Assembly (NCBI RefSeq): GCF_022668875.1
Contig: NZ_JAKGCR010000006.1
Location: 186,001-250,000 of the forward strand
From: Domibacillus sp. PGB-M46
GTDB taxonomy: Bacteria; Bacillota; Bacilli; Bacillales; Domibacillaceae
Direction: 5' to 3'
DNA: 64,000 nt
The notes beneath the pieces are model-generated. The model worked only from the letters and a program-made list of their open reading frames with translations, had not been told where the DNA came from and ran no database searches. Shown here one piece after another: positions 26,182 through 33,805 of the stretch. Numbering within the stretch: position 1 is the stretch's first letter; each line of letters starts with the position of its first letter. Made by a program: the position numbers and the translations under genes.

Positions 26182-26664
26182 ATGTTATTTGAACAACTCG
26201 CGCAGCAATACAATCCGATGATTCACCGCATCATGAACAAGCTGCATATTTACAAAAACAAAGAGGATTTTCATCAGGTGGGGCTGATTGCCCTGTGGGA
26301 GGCACATACACGATTCGATGCGTCAAAAGGCGAGTTTGCGCCGTATGCGTATTCGTACATTCAGGGACGCCTGAAAAATGCTCTAACAAAAGATGCCACG
26401 TTCAGTGACGAAACGGTCTTGACCGGCCAATCGGAATTGTTTGAAGGCGTGGATCCGGAGCCAACACCGGAGTCCGCGGCGCTTGTTCAGTTATGCGGGG
26501 AAGGGCTCGATGGCCGGGCGGGGGAATGGTTTCGCCTATCTGTGATCAAAGGCTTATCGAATCCGGACATCGCCAGAAAATGCGGTGTGACGCCGGCCGC
26601 TGTCCGGAAATGGCAGCAGGCCGCAATCAAGCAATTGCAGGACGCGTTCAGCGACAGTGAGTAA
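26182..26664 (+). CDS. Sigma-70 family RNA polymerase sigma factor (short, region 2 and 4 only)
   Basis: About 160 residues. The first half is a sigma region 2 (YNPMIHRIMNKLHIYKNKED, then GLIALWEAHTRFDASKGEF and AYSYIQGRL). The end is a helix-turn-helix like region 4 (SNPDIARKCGVTPAAVRKWQ). It would direct RNA polymerase to a small gene set. The frame opens at TTG 26170, but ATG 26182 agrees with the usual N terminus; neither has a well-placed ribosome site, since AAGGAG lies too far upstream. Its targets and anti-sigma partner are not visible. It is GC-richer than the defence island. Confidence 0.82.
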   Translation: MLFEQLAQQYNPMIHRIMNKLHIYKNKEDFHQVGLIALWEAHTRFDASKGEFAPYAYSYIQGRLKNALTKDATFSDETVLTGQSELFEGVDPEPTPESAALVQLCGEGLDGRAGEWFRLSVIKGLSNPDIARKCGVTPAAVRKWQQAAIKQLQDAFSDSE

Positions 26665-26853
26665 ATAGACCCGTTTATGCAGGGGGAGGCTGCCCGGAAC
26701 GATAGGTGAAAGGCAGGACAGATTTTACACATTTCTTTTTTAACAGATTCGAGTCTTGAATCTTATATGACCGGAATATACTTTATACGGTGGCCTTTTA
26801 ACCGTTTATCAGGAGCAAGGTCTAAAAATGGCAGGAAACAAGGAGGGATCCAT

Positions 26854-27822
26854 ATAAAAGCGATTGTCTGTTCCAAATACGGGACGCCGGATGTTCTGCA
26901 ATTCACCGAGGTAGAGAAGCCTGTTCCAAAGGACAATGAAGTGCTGGTAAACATTCGTGCTGCATCGGTCAATTATGGAAATCTTGTTTTGTTGAAAGGA
27001 GAACCGTTTCTCGCCCGCTTTGCGTTTGGCCTTTTGAAGCCGAAGCACCCGATACCTGGAGGGGATATTGCCGGCCGGGTAGAGGCAGTGGGCAGGGAGG
27101 TGAAGCAGTTTGCGCCAGGTGACGAGGTGTTTGGCGACTTGTCCGGCTGCGGCTGGGGCGGCTTCGCTGAATATGCGGCGGTACCCGAAAGGGCACTGGC
27201 GCTAAAGCCAGCCCGGCTTTCGTTTGAGGAAGCAGCGGCGGTCCCGATGGCGGGGGTGACAGCGCTGCAGGGCCTGCGGAATAAAGGGAACATCCAGCCG
27301 GGGCAAAAGGTGCTCATTCACGGAGCTTCTGGCGGGGTCGGCACATTCGCCGTCCAAATGGCCAAAGCATTCGGGGCAGAGGTAACGGGTGTGTGCAGCA
27401 CGAGAAATGTGGATACGCTGCGATCGCTGGGTGTAGACGATGTCATCGACTATACAAAAGAGGATTTTAAGACAAAAACGCAGCAGTACGATTTGATTCT
27501 GGGGGTGAACGGGCACCAGCCGCTTTCTGCTTATAAACGCGCCCTGCGTCCCGGCGGCGTTTTCGTTCACGTCGGAGGATCGGGTGCCCAGTTAACCGAA
27601 ACGATGGTTCGCGGGCCCTGGATTTCTTTAACCGGAAATCGGAAAATGGGCAGCATGCTTCAAAGAGCAAGCCAAAAAGATTTAATGTATGTAAAAGAAC
27701 TGATAGAAGCTGGTAAAGTAAAGCCGGTTATAGACAGACACTATACGTTAAGTGAAGTGGCTGAAGCATTTCGGTATTTTGAAGAAGGACATGCGCAAGG
27801 AAAAGTCGTTATTACGATATGA
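26854..27822 (+). CDS. Zinc-independent medium-chain dehydrogenase (quinone oxidoreductase-like), apparent ATA start
   Basis: 322 residues from the inferred start. It carries the MDR pattern: GroES-like N-terminal half (IPGGDIAGRVEAVG, PGDEVFGDL) and the nucleotide loop HGASGGVGTFAVQMAKAFGA around residue 155. It lacks the cysteine ligands of zinc alcohol dehydrogenases, so an NADPH-dependent quinone/enone reductase is likely. A perfect AAGGAGGG (26840-26847) stands 6 bases before codon ATA at 26854, exactly where homologs have their first Met (..KAIVCSKYG). The only in-frame ATG is at 26767, 29 codons upstream without a ribosome site. The codon therefore either initiates at ATA or has been mutated. 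Confidence 0.88.
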   Translation: MKAIVCSKYGTPDVLQFTEVEKPVPKDNEVLVNIRAASVNYGNLVLLKGEPFLARFAFGLLKPKHPIPGGDIAGRVEAVGREVKQFAPGDEVFGDLSGCGWGGFAEYAAVPERALALKPARLSFEEAAAVPMAGVTALQGLRNKGNIQPGQKVLIHGASGGVGTFAVQMAKAFGAEVTGVCSTRNVDTLRSLGVDDVIDYTKEDFKTKTQQYDLILGVNGHQPLSAYKRALRPGGVFVHVGGSGAQLTETMVRGPWISLTGNRKMGSMLQRASQKDLMYVKELIEAGKVKPVIDRHYTLSEVAEAFRYFEEGHAQGKVVITI

Positions 27823-28171
27823 AACATATTAGAAAAGAAGCAGCAGAGAGGATTTTACTTGTTACTTAGATGAGAAAGCCCGTGATCATGCAAGAAAAAG
27901 AGTTTGGGGAAGGCAGCGAACAGCTGCTTTCTTTTCATGGACAAAAACCATAAAAAGTTCAGTGACTTTAGACGAAAAAAATCTGAACATGTTGCTTTTC
28001 AACGTTCATAAGAAAGTTAGGGCAGAAAAATTTTTCCGAAAAAACCAATAAAATAGTCAAAAAGATTTAATAAAAAAGACCTCTTTTATTGGCGTTTAAA
28101 CAAAAAACGACAGACTTCGACAAAACGGTTTTGGTACTATGAAACTATCTTATTTAATCAGGAGGTTCATT
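27823..28171 (+). other. Gap before the Hsp70 operon
   Basis: About 350 bases with no gene. It holds the terminator of the dehydrogenase (27910-27935) and then an AT-rich stretch that must contain the promoter of the Hsp70 operon. No CIRCE inverted repeat (TTAGCACTC-N9-GAGTGCTAA) is present, so HrcA-type heat-shock control is not indicated. Confidence 0.55.
27910..27935 (+). terminator. Intrinsic terminator after the dehydrogenase gene
   Basis: 5-bp core stem GCAGC/GCTGC, extended by A-T and G-T pairs, then a T-rich tail. It is 88 bases after the stop codon. Confidence 0.6.
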
Positions 28172-29686
28172 ATGGGGCTGGCAATAGGAATTGACTTAGG
28201 AACGAGCACATCGGCAGCAGCCGTATATCGGAGAGGCAAGGTAGAAAGCCTTCCTATCGAAGGGAAAAAAATTATGCCATCGGTTATTTCATGCAAGCCA
28301 GATGGAACGACGCTTATCGGTCATTCGGCAAAATCGAGGCTATATATTGATCCGCTTAACACCATTTCATCCTCTAAGAGGCATATGGGGGATGAGGGAA
28401 AAACGTACACCGTGAGCGGGCGGTCGATGACACCGGTGGACGCAGCAAAAGAGATTTTGTCGAAAATTAAAGCGGAAGCGGAAAAATATCTGGGTGAATC
28501 AGTCAATGACGCTGTCATTACGATTCCCGCTTATTTTACGAGTGAGCAGCGTGAAGCGACCAAAAAAGCGGGTGAGCTGGCGGGGTTTCGAGTGCTCAGG
28601 TTACTGTCCGAGCCGACAGCGGCAGCCATTGCCTATGGACTTGACAAGGAAAAAGACCAGACTATTATGGTGTACGATCTTGGCGGCGGAACATTCGATA
28701 TTTCAATCTTAAAAGTTGAACATAACCACTTTGACGTGGTAGCTGTAGACGGTGATTCACTTCTCGGTGGTGACGACTTTGATAATAAAATTGTTCAGTA
28801 TATTCTACGTCAGGTATCGGTTTCTCAATCTCTCCAAGGGAGCCAAGAAGGTTCTATTTCTATGCAACGCCTGAAAGAAGCAGTGGAAGAAGCGAAAAAA
28901 GAACTTTCGGTAAGCGATGTGGCGGATATTACGATTCCGGATATTTTCAATACTCATATTGATGAAGAATTGACAATAGATAAATTCAACCAAATGGTTG
29001 AGCCGCTTTTAAAAAAGACAACAGATAAAATGAAAGAAGTGCTTCAGGCAGCCGGCTTAACCAAAAGAGATATCAGCCGCGTTATTTTGGTTGGGGGGTC
29101 TACTAGAATGAGAGCTGTGCGTGAAGCGGTAACCAAGGAAATTAAGCAGCCATTTATTGCAGACAATGTCGATGAAATTGTGGCACATGGCGCGGCTATT
29201 ATGGCGGCCAATTTGTCTGCACCAGAGAAAGACATGGCACCGGTCCCAATTGAGGTGCAGGAAGCGGTGCCGCATTCGTTCGGCGTCGGTATGTTTTTAA
29301 ATGATGTCTGGTCCGTTAAGCATCTGATTAGCCGAAATGACAAGCTCCCAGCCATGGGTTCCACGCTTGGTCTCACACGGTATCCATATCAGACTGAAGT
29401 AGATTTGCCTGTATATAGACAGGAATCTATTGTTCCGGATGAGGAAAGCTTCCTTGGAAAATTGACTATTAGTGTTCGTGCTCAAAAGGAACCGGTTGCC
29501 CTGAGCTCTATTTTTGAGCTTGATGAAAACGGCATCTTGGTACTATCAAGCAGTGAGCTTCCAGATTACAGTCCGATCATTCGCCAGTATGCCGACACAG
29601 GAGAAGTAAACATACCACTTTTACGGGATATGATCGATTCCAAACAAATTCAAGTTAAATCAGTCAAAATTGATACAACCAAATAA
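28172..29686 (+). CDS. Hsp70 family ATPase, first of three
   Basis: 504 residues, shorter than DnaK (about 610), so the helical lid is reduced. The actin-like ATPase domain is intact: phosphate-1 AIGIDLGTSTSAAAVYRRG, SEPTAAAIAYG, VYDLGGGTFDISIL, and VILVGGSTRMRAV (adenosine motif). The C-terminal third would be a short substrate-binding beta domain. The frame opens at ATG 28139, but AGGAGG at about 28160-28165 lies 6 bases before ATG 28172, where Hsp70s normally begin. Next gene starts 12 bases after the stop, so this heads a long operon. It is not the housekeeping dnaK: there is no dnaJ, hrcA or grpE order around it. Confidence 0.92.
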   Translation: MGLAIGIDLGTSTSAAAVYRRGKVESLPIEGKKIMPSVISCKPDGTTLIGHSAKSRLYIDPLNTISSSKRHMGDEGKTYTVSGRSMTPVDAAKEILSKIKAEAEKYLGESVNDAVITIPAYFTSEQREATKKAGELAGFRVLRLLSEPTAAAIAYGLDKEKDQTIMVYDLGGGTFDISILKVEHNHFDVVAVDGDSLLGGDDFDNKIVQYILRQVSVSQSLQGSQEGSISMQRLKEAVEEAKKELSVSDVADITIPDIFNTHIDEELTIDKFNQMVEPLLKKTTDKMKEVLQAAGLTKRDISRVILVGGSTRMRAVREAVTKEIKQPFIADNVDEIVAHGAAIMAANLSAPEKDMAPVPIEVQEAVPHSFGVGMFLNDVWSVKHLISRNDKLPAMGSTLGLTRYPYQTEVDLPVYRQESIVPDEESFLGKLTISVRAQKEPVALSSIFELDENGILVLSSSELPDYSPIIRQYADTGEVNIPLLRDMIDSKQIQVKSVKIDTTK

Positions 29687-29698
29687 GGAGGACTTCCA

Positions 29699-31288
29699 TT
29701 GTCGATTATTGAAAAAAACAGTCCATATGTGCTTGGTATTGACCTCGGCACCTCAAATTCAGCCGTTTCCATTTACCGGAAAGGCCAGCCGCTTGTTATC
29801 AAATTAGGAAAGGAAGAAACGATTCCTTCGGTTGTCAGCTTTCGCACAGAAGAAGATATTCAAGTCGGTGAGGCAGCAAAAAGGCGTATTCTAATTGATC
29901 CGGAAAACACCGTTTCCTTTATTAAGCGGGAAATGGGTACTGAATGGAAAAAAGAATTTTATGGAAATACATACCGGCCGGAAGATATTTCGGCAGAGAT
30001 TCTATCAAAAATCAAAGAATATGTAATCAATCAGGAAGAAGTTGATTTAAAAGGCACACCGGCGTATGCAGTGATTTGTGTGCCGGCCAATTTCGATGAT
30101 AATAAAAAACGGGCTACAAAAGAAGCGGCAGAGCTCTCCGGGCTGACGGTGACCTATTTGCTTGAAGAGCCGGTCGCAGCAGCCATTGCCTACGGTACAG
30201 AAACAAGCCGCAGCCAGACGATTATGGTGTATGATCTCGGCGGCGGCACATTTGACGTCTCCATTATGAAAGTAGACAGCACGTCTGAAGACGAGCCGGC
30301 AACGTTTTCTATTTTAGCGAAAGAAGGCGATCCAGCGCTTGGCGGATACGATATTGACCAGGCCATTATGAAGCTCGTAGCCGATGACTTTAAGGAGAAA
30401 AGCAAGCTGGACTTGTTTGACTTAGAGGCGGATCAGGGCGTGTCGGTGAGAGAATTGCTTGAAGCACAGCAAAAGCTGCAGGAAGCATGTGAGCAAGCGA
30501 AAAAAGAGTTGTCTGAAATGGATGAGGCGGCCATTGAAATACCTAATATTATAAAAGATGAGAACGGCGTTATTCATAATGTTGACTTTGACATAAGCCG
30601 GGCTGACTTTGAGCAGGTCATTGAGCCGCTTATTGACCAAACGATTAATACGATGAAGAAAGCGCTAGAGCAGGCAAAATTGGATAAAAGCGACATTTCG
30701 CGCGTCATTTTAGCAGGTGGCTCTTCGCGTGTGCCGCTCGTCAGAAGCAAAATCAAGGAAATGATGGGAAGAGAACCTTTTTCAAATATCAACCCGGATA
30801 CAGTTGTTGCCCAGGGAGCGGCTATTTACGGAGCGAGCCTTGGTGTTCCGACAGACAAGCTGCCGGAGACGACGGAGCAGGATCAGGAAGACAAGCCGGA
30901 TACAGATATTAAAATGAACAACATTGTTACACATCATCTCGGGATTGAAATTCGCGGAGGCCGCTTTGATACGATTGTTGAAAAAGGGGTTGAGCTGAAC
31001 GAAGAACAGCCAGCTGTTGTAGAAGAACGCCTGTATAGCACTCCGGAAGATGGAATGACCGAAATGCGGTTTACCGTTTTTCAATCTGTAGAGTCTGTTT
31101 CATATGTAAACGAGGAATCAAGTGTATGCATTGGTGAGTTTTTCTTGACGGGTATTCCAGCAGCTCCAAAAGGCACACACCGCATTGCAGTCGAATTCGA
31201 GGTGAATCAGCAAAATGAGGTGATTGTCACCGCTTCGCTCAAGGGCGACAAAGGAGTATCAAGCCGGCTGGCGATTAAAAGAGATTAG
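29699..31288 (+). CDS. Hsp70 family ATPase, second of three
   Basis: 529 residues. ATPase motifs are LGIDLGTSNSAVSIYRKG, EEPVAAAIAYG, VYDLGGGTFDVSIM and VILAGGSSRVPLV. The end (about residues 395-529) carries a beta-rich substrate domain with HHLGIEIRGGRF and a final SRLAIKRD; the alpha lid is missing or minimal. It starts at TTG 29699 with AAGGAGGA directly upstream. Sequence identity to the first Hsp70 is moderate, so they are diverged paralogs rather than recent copies. It is cotranscribed with the GrpE-like gene 11 bases downstream. I do not know its client. Confidence 0.92.
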   Translation: MSIIEKNSPYVLGIDLGTSNSAVSIYRKGQPLVIKLGKEETIPSVVSFRTEEDIQVGEAAKRRILIDPENTVSFIKREMGTEWKKEFYGNTYRPEDISAEILSKIKEYVINQEEVDLKGTPAYAVICVPANFDDNKKRATKEAAELSGLTVTYLLEEPVAAAIAYGTETSRSQTIMVYDLGGGTFDVSIMKVDSTSEDEPATFSILAKEGDPALGGYDIDQAIMKLVADDFKEKSKLDLFDLEADQGVSVRELLEAQQKLQEACEQAKKELSEMDEAAIEIPNIIKDENGVIHNVDFDISRADFEQVIEPLIDQTINTMKKALEQAKLDKSDISRVILAGGSSRVPLVRSKIKEMMGREPFSNINPDTVVAQGAAIYGASLGVPTDKLPETTEQDQEDKPDTDIKMNNIVTHHLGIEIRGGRFDTIVEKGVELNEEQPAVVEERLYSTPEDGMTEMRFTVFQSVESVSYVNEESSVCIGEFFLTGIPAAPKGTHRIAVEFEVNQQNEVIVTASLKGDKGVSSRLAIKRD

Positions 31289-31299
31289 GAGACGGAGCC

Positions 31300-32325
31300 A
31301 TGACAAAAGAAGAAGTAATGCAGGCGTTTGAACAGACTCAGAATTCTTTCAAGCAGAAAGAGCAGGAAATAGCGAGTTGGAAAAATCAAGTCAATCTGCT
31401 TGAACAAAAAATGGATGGGATCGTAAATGCATTTCAAGCTATGTATGATGGGCTCGATCTGCCGGCTGACTTGGATGAAGAAACCGAAAACCAGCTTCAA
31501 AATCGAAAAGACGGCATTCGTCTTTCTGTGAAAAGTGCCAGCCGCCTCGAACGAAAATGGAAGGATATCCAGTGGCCTGAAGACTTTGCAGAAAATTTTG
31601 TAACGCCTGAAGAGCTGGTGAATGAGATAAAGGCCAACAAGGAGCAGCATTCGGATAAACCAAAAAATAGTGAACAGGCGGAAACAAGCACTGAACAAAA
31701 GCAGGACGAAATCAATACTGAGCCTGCAGCAGAAGTTGAGAAAGAAGAGACATCTGAACAGAAGAATCAAGCGGGCCTGGCTGAAACGGAAAGAAAATCA
31801 GATATTGAGCTAGTCCAGGAAAAAGCTGAAATAAATGAAAAAGTACTGGATGGTTTGACGGATTTTACTAATAGTCTCCAAAAACAGTTCTACTCTTTTT
31901 TTGAAAAAGCAGTTGTGCCAGTTATTGATGGCCTTTACAGCGGCAAGAAATTTTCAGCGGAATGGATCAGCCAGCTTCAGGAGCAGAACAATGAAGAAAA
32001 TGAGCGTGTTATTGAATGGCTGGACGTATATGATCGGTTTATTCAAGAAATGACCGAGTTCCTGGAAACATTCAACTTTCATTTGTATGAGCCGGAAGAA
32101 GGGGCCTTGTTTGATGAAGAAACAATGGAGCCGATTGGTGTGGTTGAAAATCATGAGATGGAAGATGAGCAGGTAGCTGAAATTGTCCGTTTCGGTCTTT
32201 TATCTAAACAGAGGGATAAAGAAGAGCCGCTTTTGATTCGCCCGGCGCAGGTCATTGTCGTAAAAAACAGGGAAGAACAGCAGGAAGACACCGGGGAGGA
32301 ACAGCCGAATGAAAGTGGACAATGA
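31300..32325 (+). CDS. Coiled-coil protein with C-terminal GrpE-like domain
   Basis: 341 residues. The first 60 residues and the middle are charged and probably coiled coil, with an acidic low-complexity stretch near 115-165 (EQAETSTEQKQDE). The last 80 residues resemble the GrpE head: EEGALFDEETMEPIGVVEN, then EIVRFGLLSKQ and LIRPAQVIVVKN, matching P.G..FD...HEA...V......V.......GY......LRPA.V.V. GrpE exchanges nucleotide on Hsp70. Its place between the second and third Hsp70 supports a dedicated exchange factor. GGAGACGGAG precedes ATG 31300, and its last codons overlap the start of the third Hsp70. Confidence 0.82.
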   Translation: MTKEEVMQAFEQTQNSFKQKEQEIASWKNQVNLLEQKMDGIVNAFQAMYDGLDLPADLDEETENQLQNRKDGIRLSVKSASRLERKWKDIQWPEDFAENFVTPEELVNEIKANKEQHSDKPKNSEQAETSTEQKQDEINTEPAAEVEKEETSEQKNQAGLAETERKSDIELVQEKAEINEKVLDGLTDFTNSLQKQFYSFFEKAVVPVIDGLYSGKKFSAEWISQLQEQNNEENERVIEWLDVYDRFIQEMTEFLETFNFHLYEPEEGALFDEETMEPIGVVENHEMEDEQVAEIVRFGLLSKQRDKEEPLLIRPAQVIVVKNREEQQEDTGEEQPNESGQ

Positions 32326-33787
32326 AAAAAAGCCAGTGCTGGGGATCGATCTCGGCACGACTTATTCAGCGATTGCTAGATGGACGGAAAAAGGGCCGAA
32401 AGTATACCAGAATCCAAAAGGCGATTACACGTGTGCTTCGGTTGTGTATTACGACGGACGTCAGGAAAAGCCACTTGTCGGCGCATATGCGGCTGGCAAA
32501 GCAGTTATTGATCCATCCAATGCAATTATTGGTGTGAAAAGAATGATGGATGATGCGGATCAGACCATCACACTGGGAGGAAAAGAATTCTCACCAATCG
32601 ATATTTCTTCCATCATTATAAAAGATGTATTTGAGTACGCCAAAAAAACAACGCCGGGCTTTGATCCAGCCGGCATCGTTGTGACAGTTCCGTATTACTT
32701 TACAGCCGTTCAAAATACAAATACATCGGAAGCGGCAGAGAAAGCCGGGCTGAATGTGCTTGGCATTATTCAAGAACCCATTGCCGCAGCGCTTGCGTAT
32801 GGCATTCATGAAGAGGAAGCGCTCGATGATGAAATCATCATGGTGTTTGACCTTGGCGGAGGTACGTTTGATATTACCATTTTCCGATTTGTCAATGATA
32901 CGGACAAGCTTACCTTTGAAGTACTCGCAACTGGCGGAGACGACCGTCTCGGAGGGCTGGATTTTGATAACTCTATGATGAACTACATTATTGAAAAAGC
33001 TGGAATTGAGTTTCATGGACATGAAGAAACAGCAGTGCTCAAAGCGAAAAAAGTATTGCTGGAAGCGGCAAAAGAGGCAAAAGAAACATTGTCATTTGAA
33101 GAAATGACTGAAATCATCAAGCCGAATGTGCTTCCGGGCCGGCATATAGAATTAGATATAGAACGGAGCGAGCTGGAAGAATGCCTGGTGCCATTTTTCC
33201 AGAAAATCGATATGATCATTGACGATGTAATCGACAAGGCCTCGCTTTCTAAGCAGGACATCACCCGTGTGATTAAAGTAGGCGGCTCAAGCCGGATTCC
33301 CAAAATGGACGAGATGCTTGCAAAAAAGATCGGAGACGGGAAAATTTACGGCAACATCGACCCGGATTTGTGTGTAGCAGAGGGTGCGAGCGTTTACGCA
33401 GCTTATTTGGAGGAACGGCTTAGCTGGTCAAAAGAAATTGACATTAAAACAGCGACGGCCCATGCTCTCGGCATCGGCCTTGGAGATGGACGGTTCAGTG
33501 TTCTTATTCCGGCCAATCGTCGGACGCCATGTGAAGCCTCCCGGACATTTACGACAAACACCGACAATTGTGAAAGCCTGGATATTGATTTGTACCAGGG
33601 CTCTTCAAAGCTGGTCCGCAATAACAAAAAAATTGGCACGATTCATGTGGGCGGGCTGGCAAAGCGTCCTGCCGGCGAACTTGATATTAAAATAACATTC
33701 CGTATCAGTCAGCAGCAAAATGTATCAGTAACCGTGGAACAAAAAGAGAGTAATATTCGAAAAGTTGAAAATGTGAAACTCTCTTAA
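32309..33787 (+). CDS. Hsp70 family ATPase, third of three
   Basis: 492 residues. Motifs are LGIDLGTTYSAIARWTEKG, QEPIAAALAYGIHEEEALDD, VFDLGGGTFDITIF, and VIKVGGSSRIPKM. It has the typical nucleotide-binding domain and a beta-rich C terminus beginning near HALGIGLGDG, with no long lid. Overlap of 17 bases with the preceding GrpE-like gene and a GGGAGGA ribosome site indicate tight coupling. It differs from the other two Hsp70s in its ATPase loops (TYSAIARW versus TSNSAVSIY). Three non-identical Hsp70s in one operon suggest a hetero-complex or division of tasks; this is inference. Confidence 0.92.
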   Translation: MKVDNEKKPVLGIDLGTTYSAIARWTEKGPKVYQNPKGDYTCASVVYYDGRQEKPLVGAYAAGKAVIDPSNAIIGVKRMMDDADQTITLGGKEFSPIDISSIIIKDVFEYAKKTTPGFDPAGIVVTVPYYFTAVQNTNTSEAAEKAGLNVLGIIQEPIAAALAYGIHEEEALDDEIIMVFDLGGGTFDITIFRFVNDTDKLTFEVLATGGDDRLGGLDFDNSMMNYIIEKAGIEFHGHEETAVLKAKKVLLEAAKEAKETLSFEEMTEIIKPNVLPGRHIELDIERSELEECLVPFFQKIDMIIDDVIDKASLSKQDITRVIKVGGSSRIPKMDEMLAKKIGDGKIYGNIDPDLCVAEGASVYAAYLEERLSWSKEIDIKTATAHALGIGLGDGRFSVLIPANRRTPCEASRTFTTNTDNCESLDIDLYQGSSKLVRNNKKIGTIHVGGLAKRPAGELDIKITFRISQQQNVSVTVEQKESNIRKVENVKLS

Positions 33788-33805
33788 TTGAAAGAAGGTG
33801 ACAAA

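Noticed and set aside
28172-33787. The housekeeping dnaK operon
   Set aside because: No hrcA, dnaJ or CIRCE element; three short Hsp70s and a coiled-coil GrpE-like protein are unlike the canonical order.
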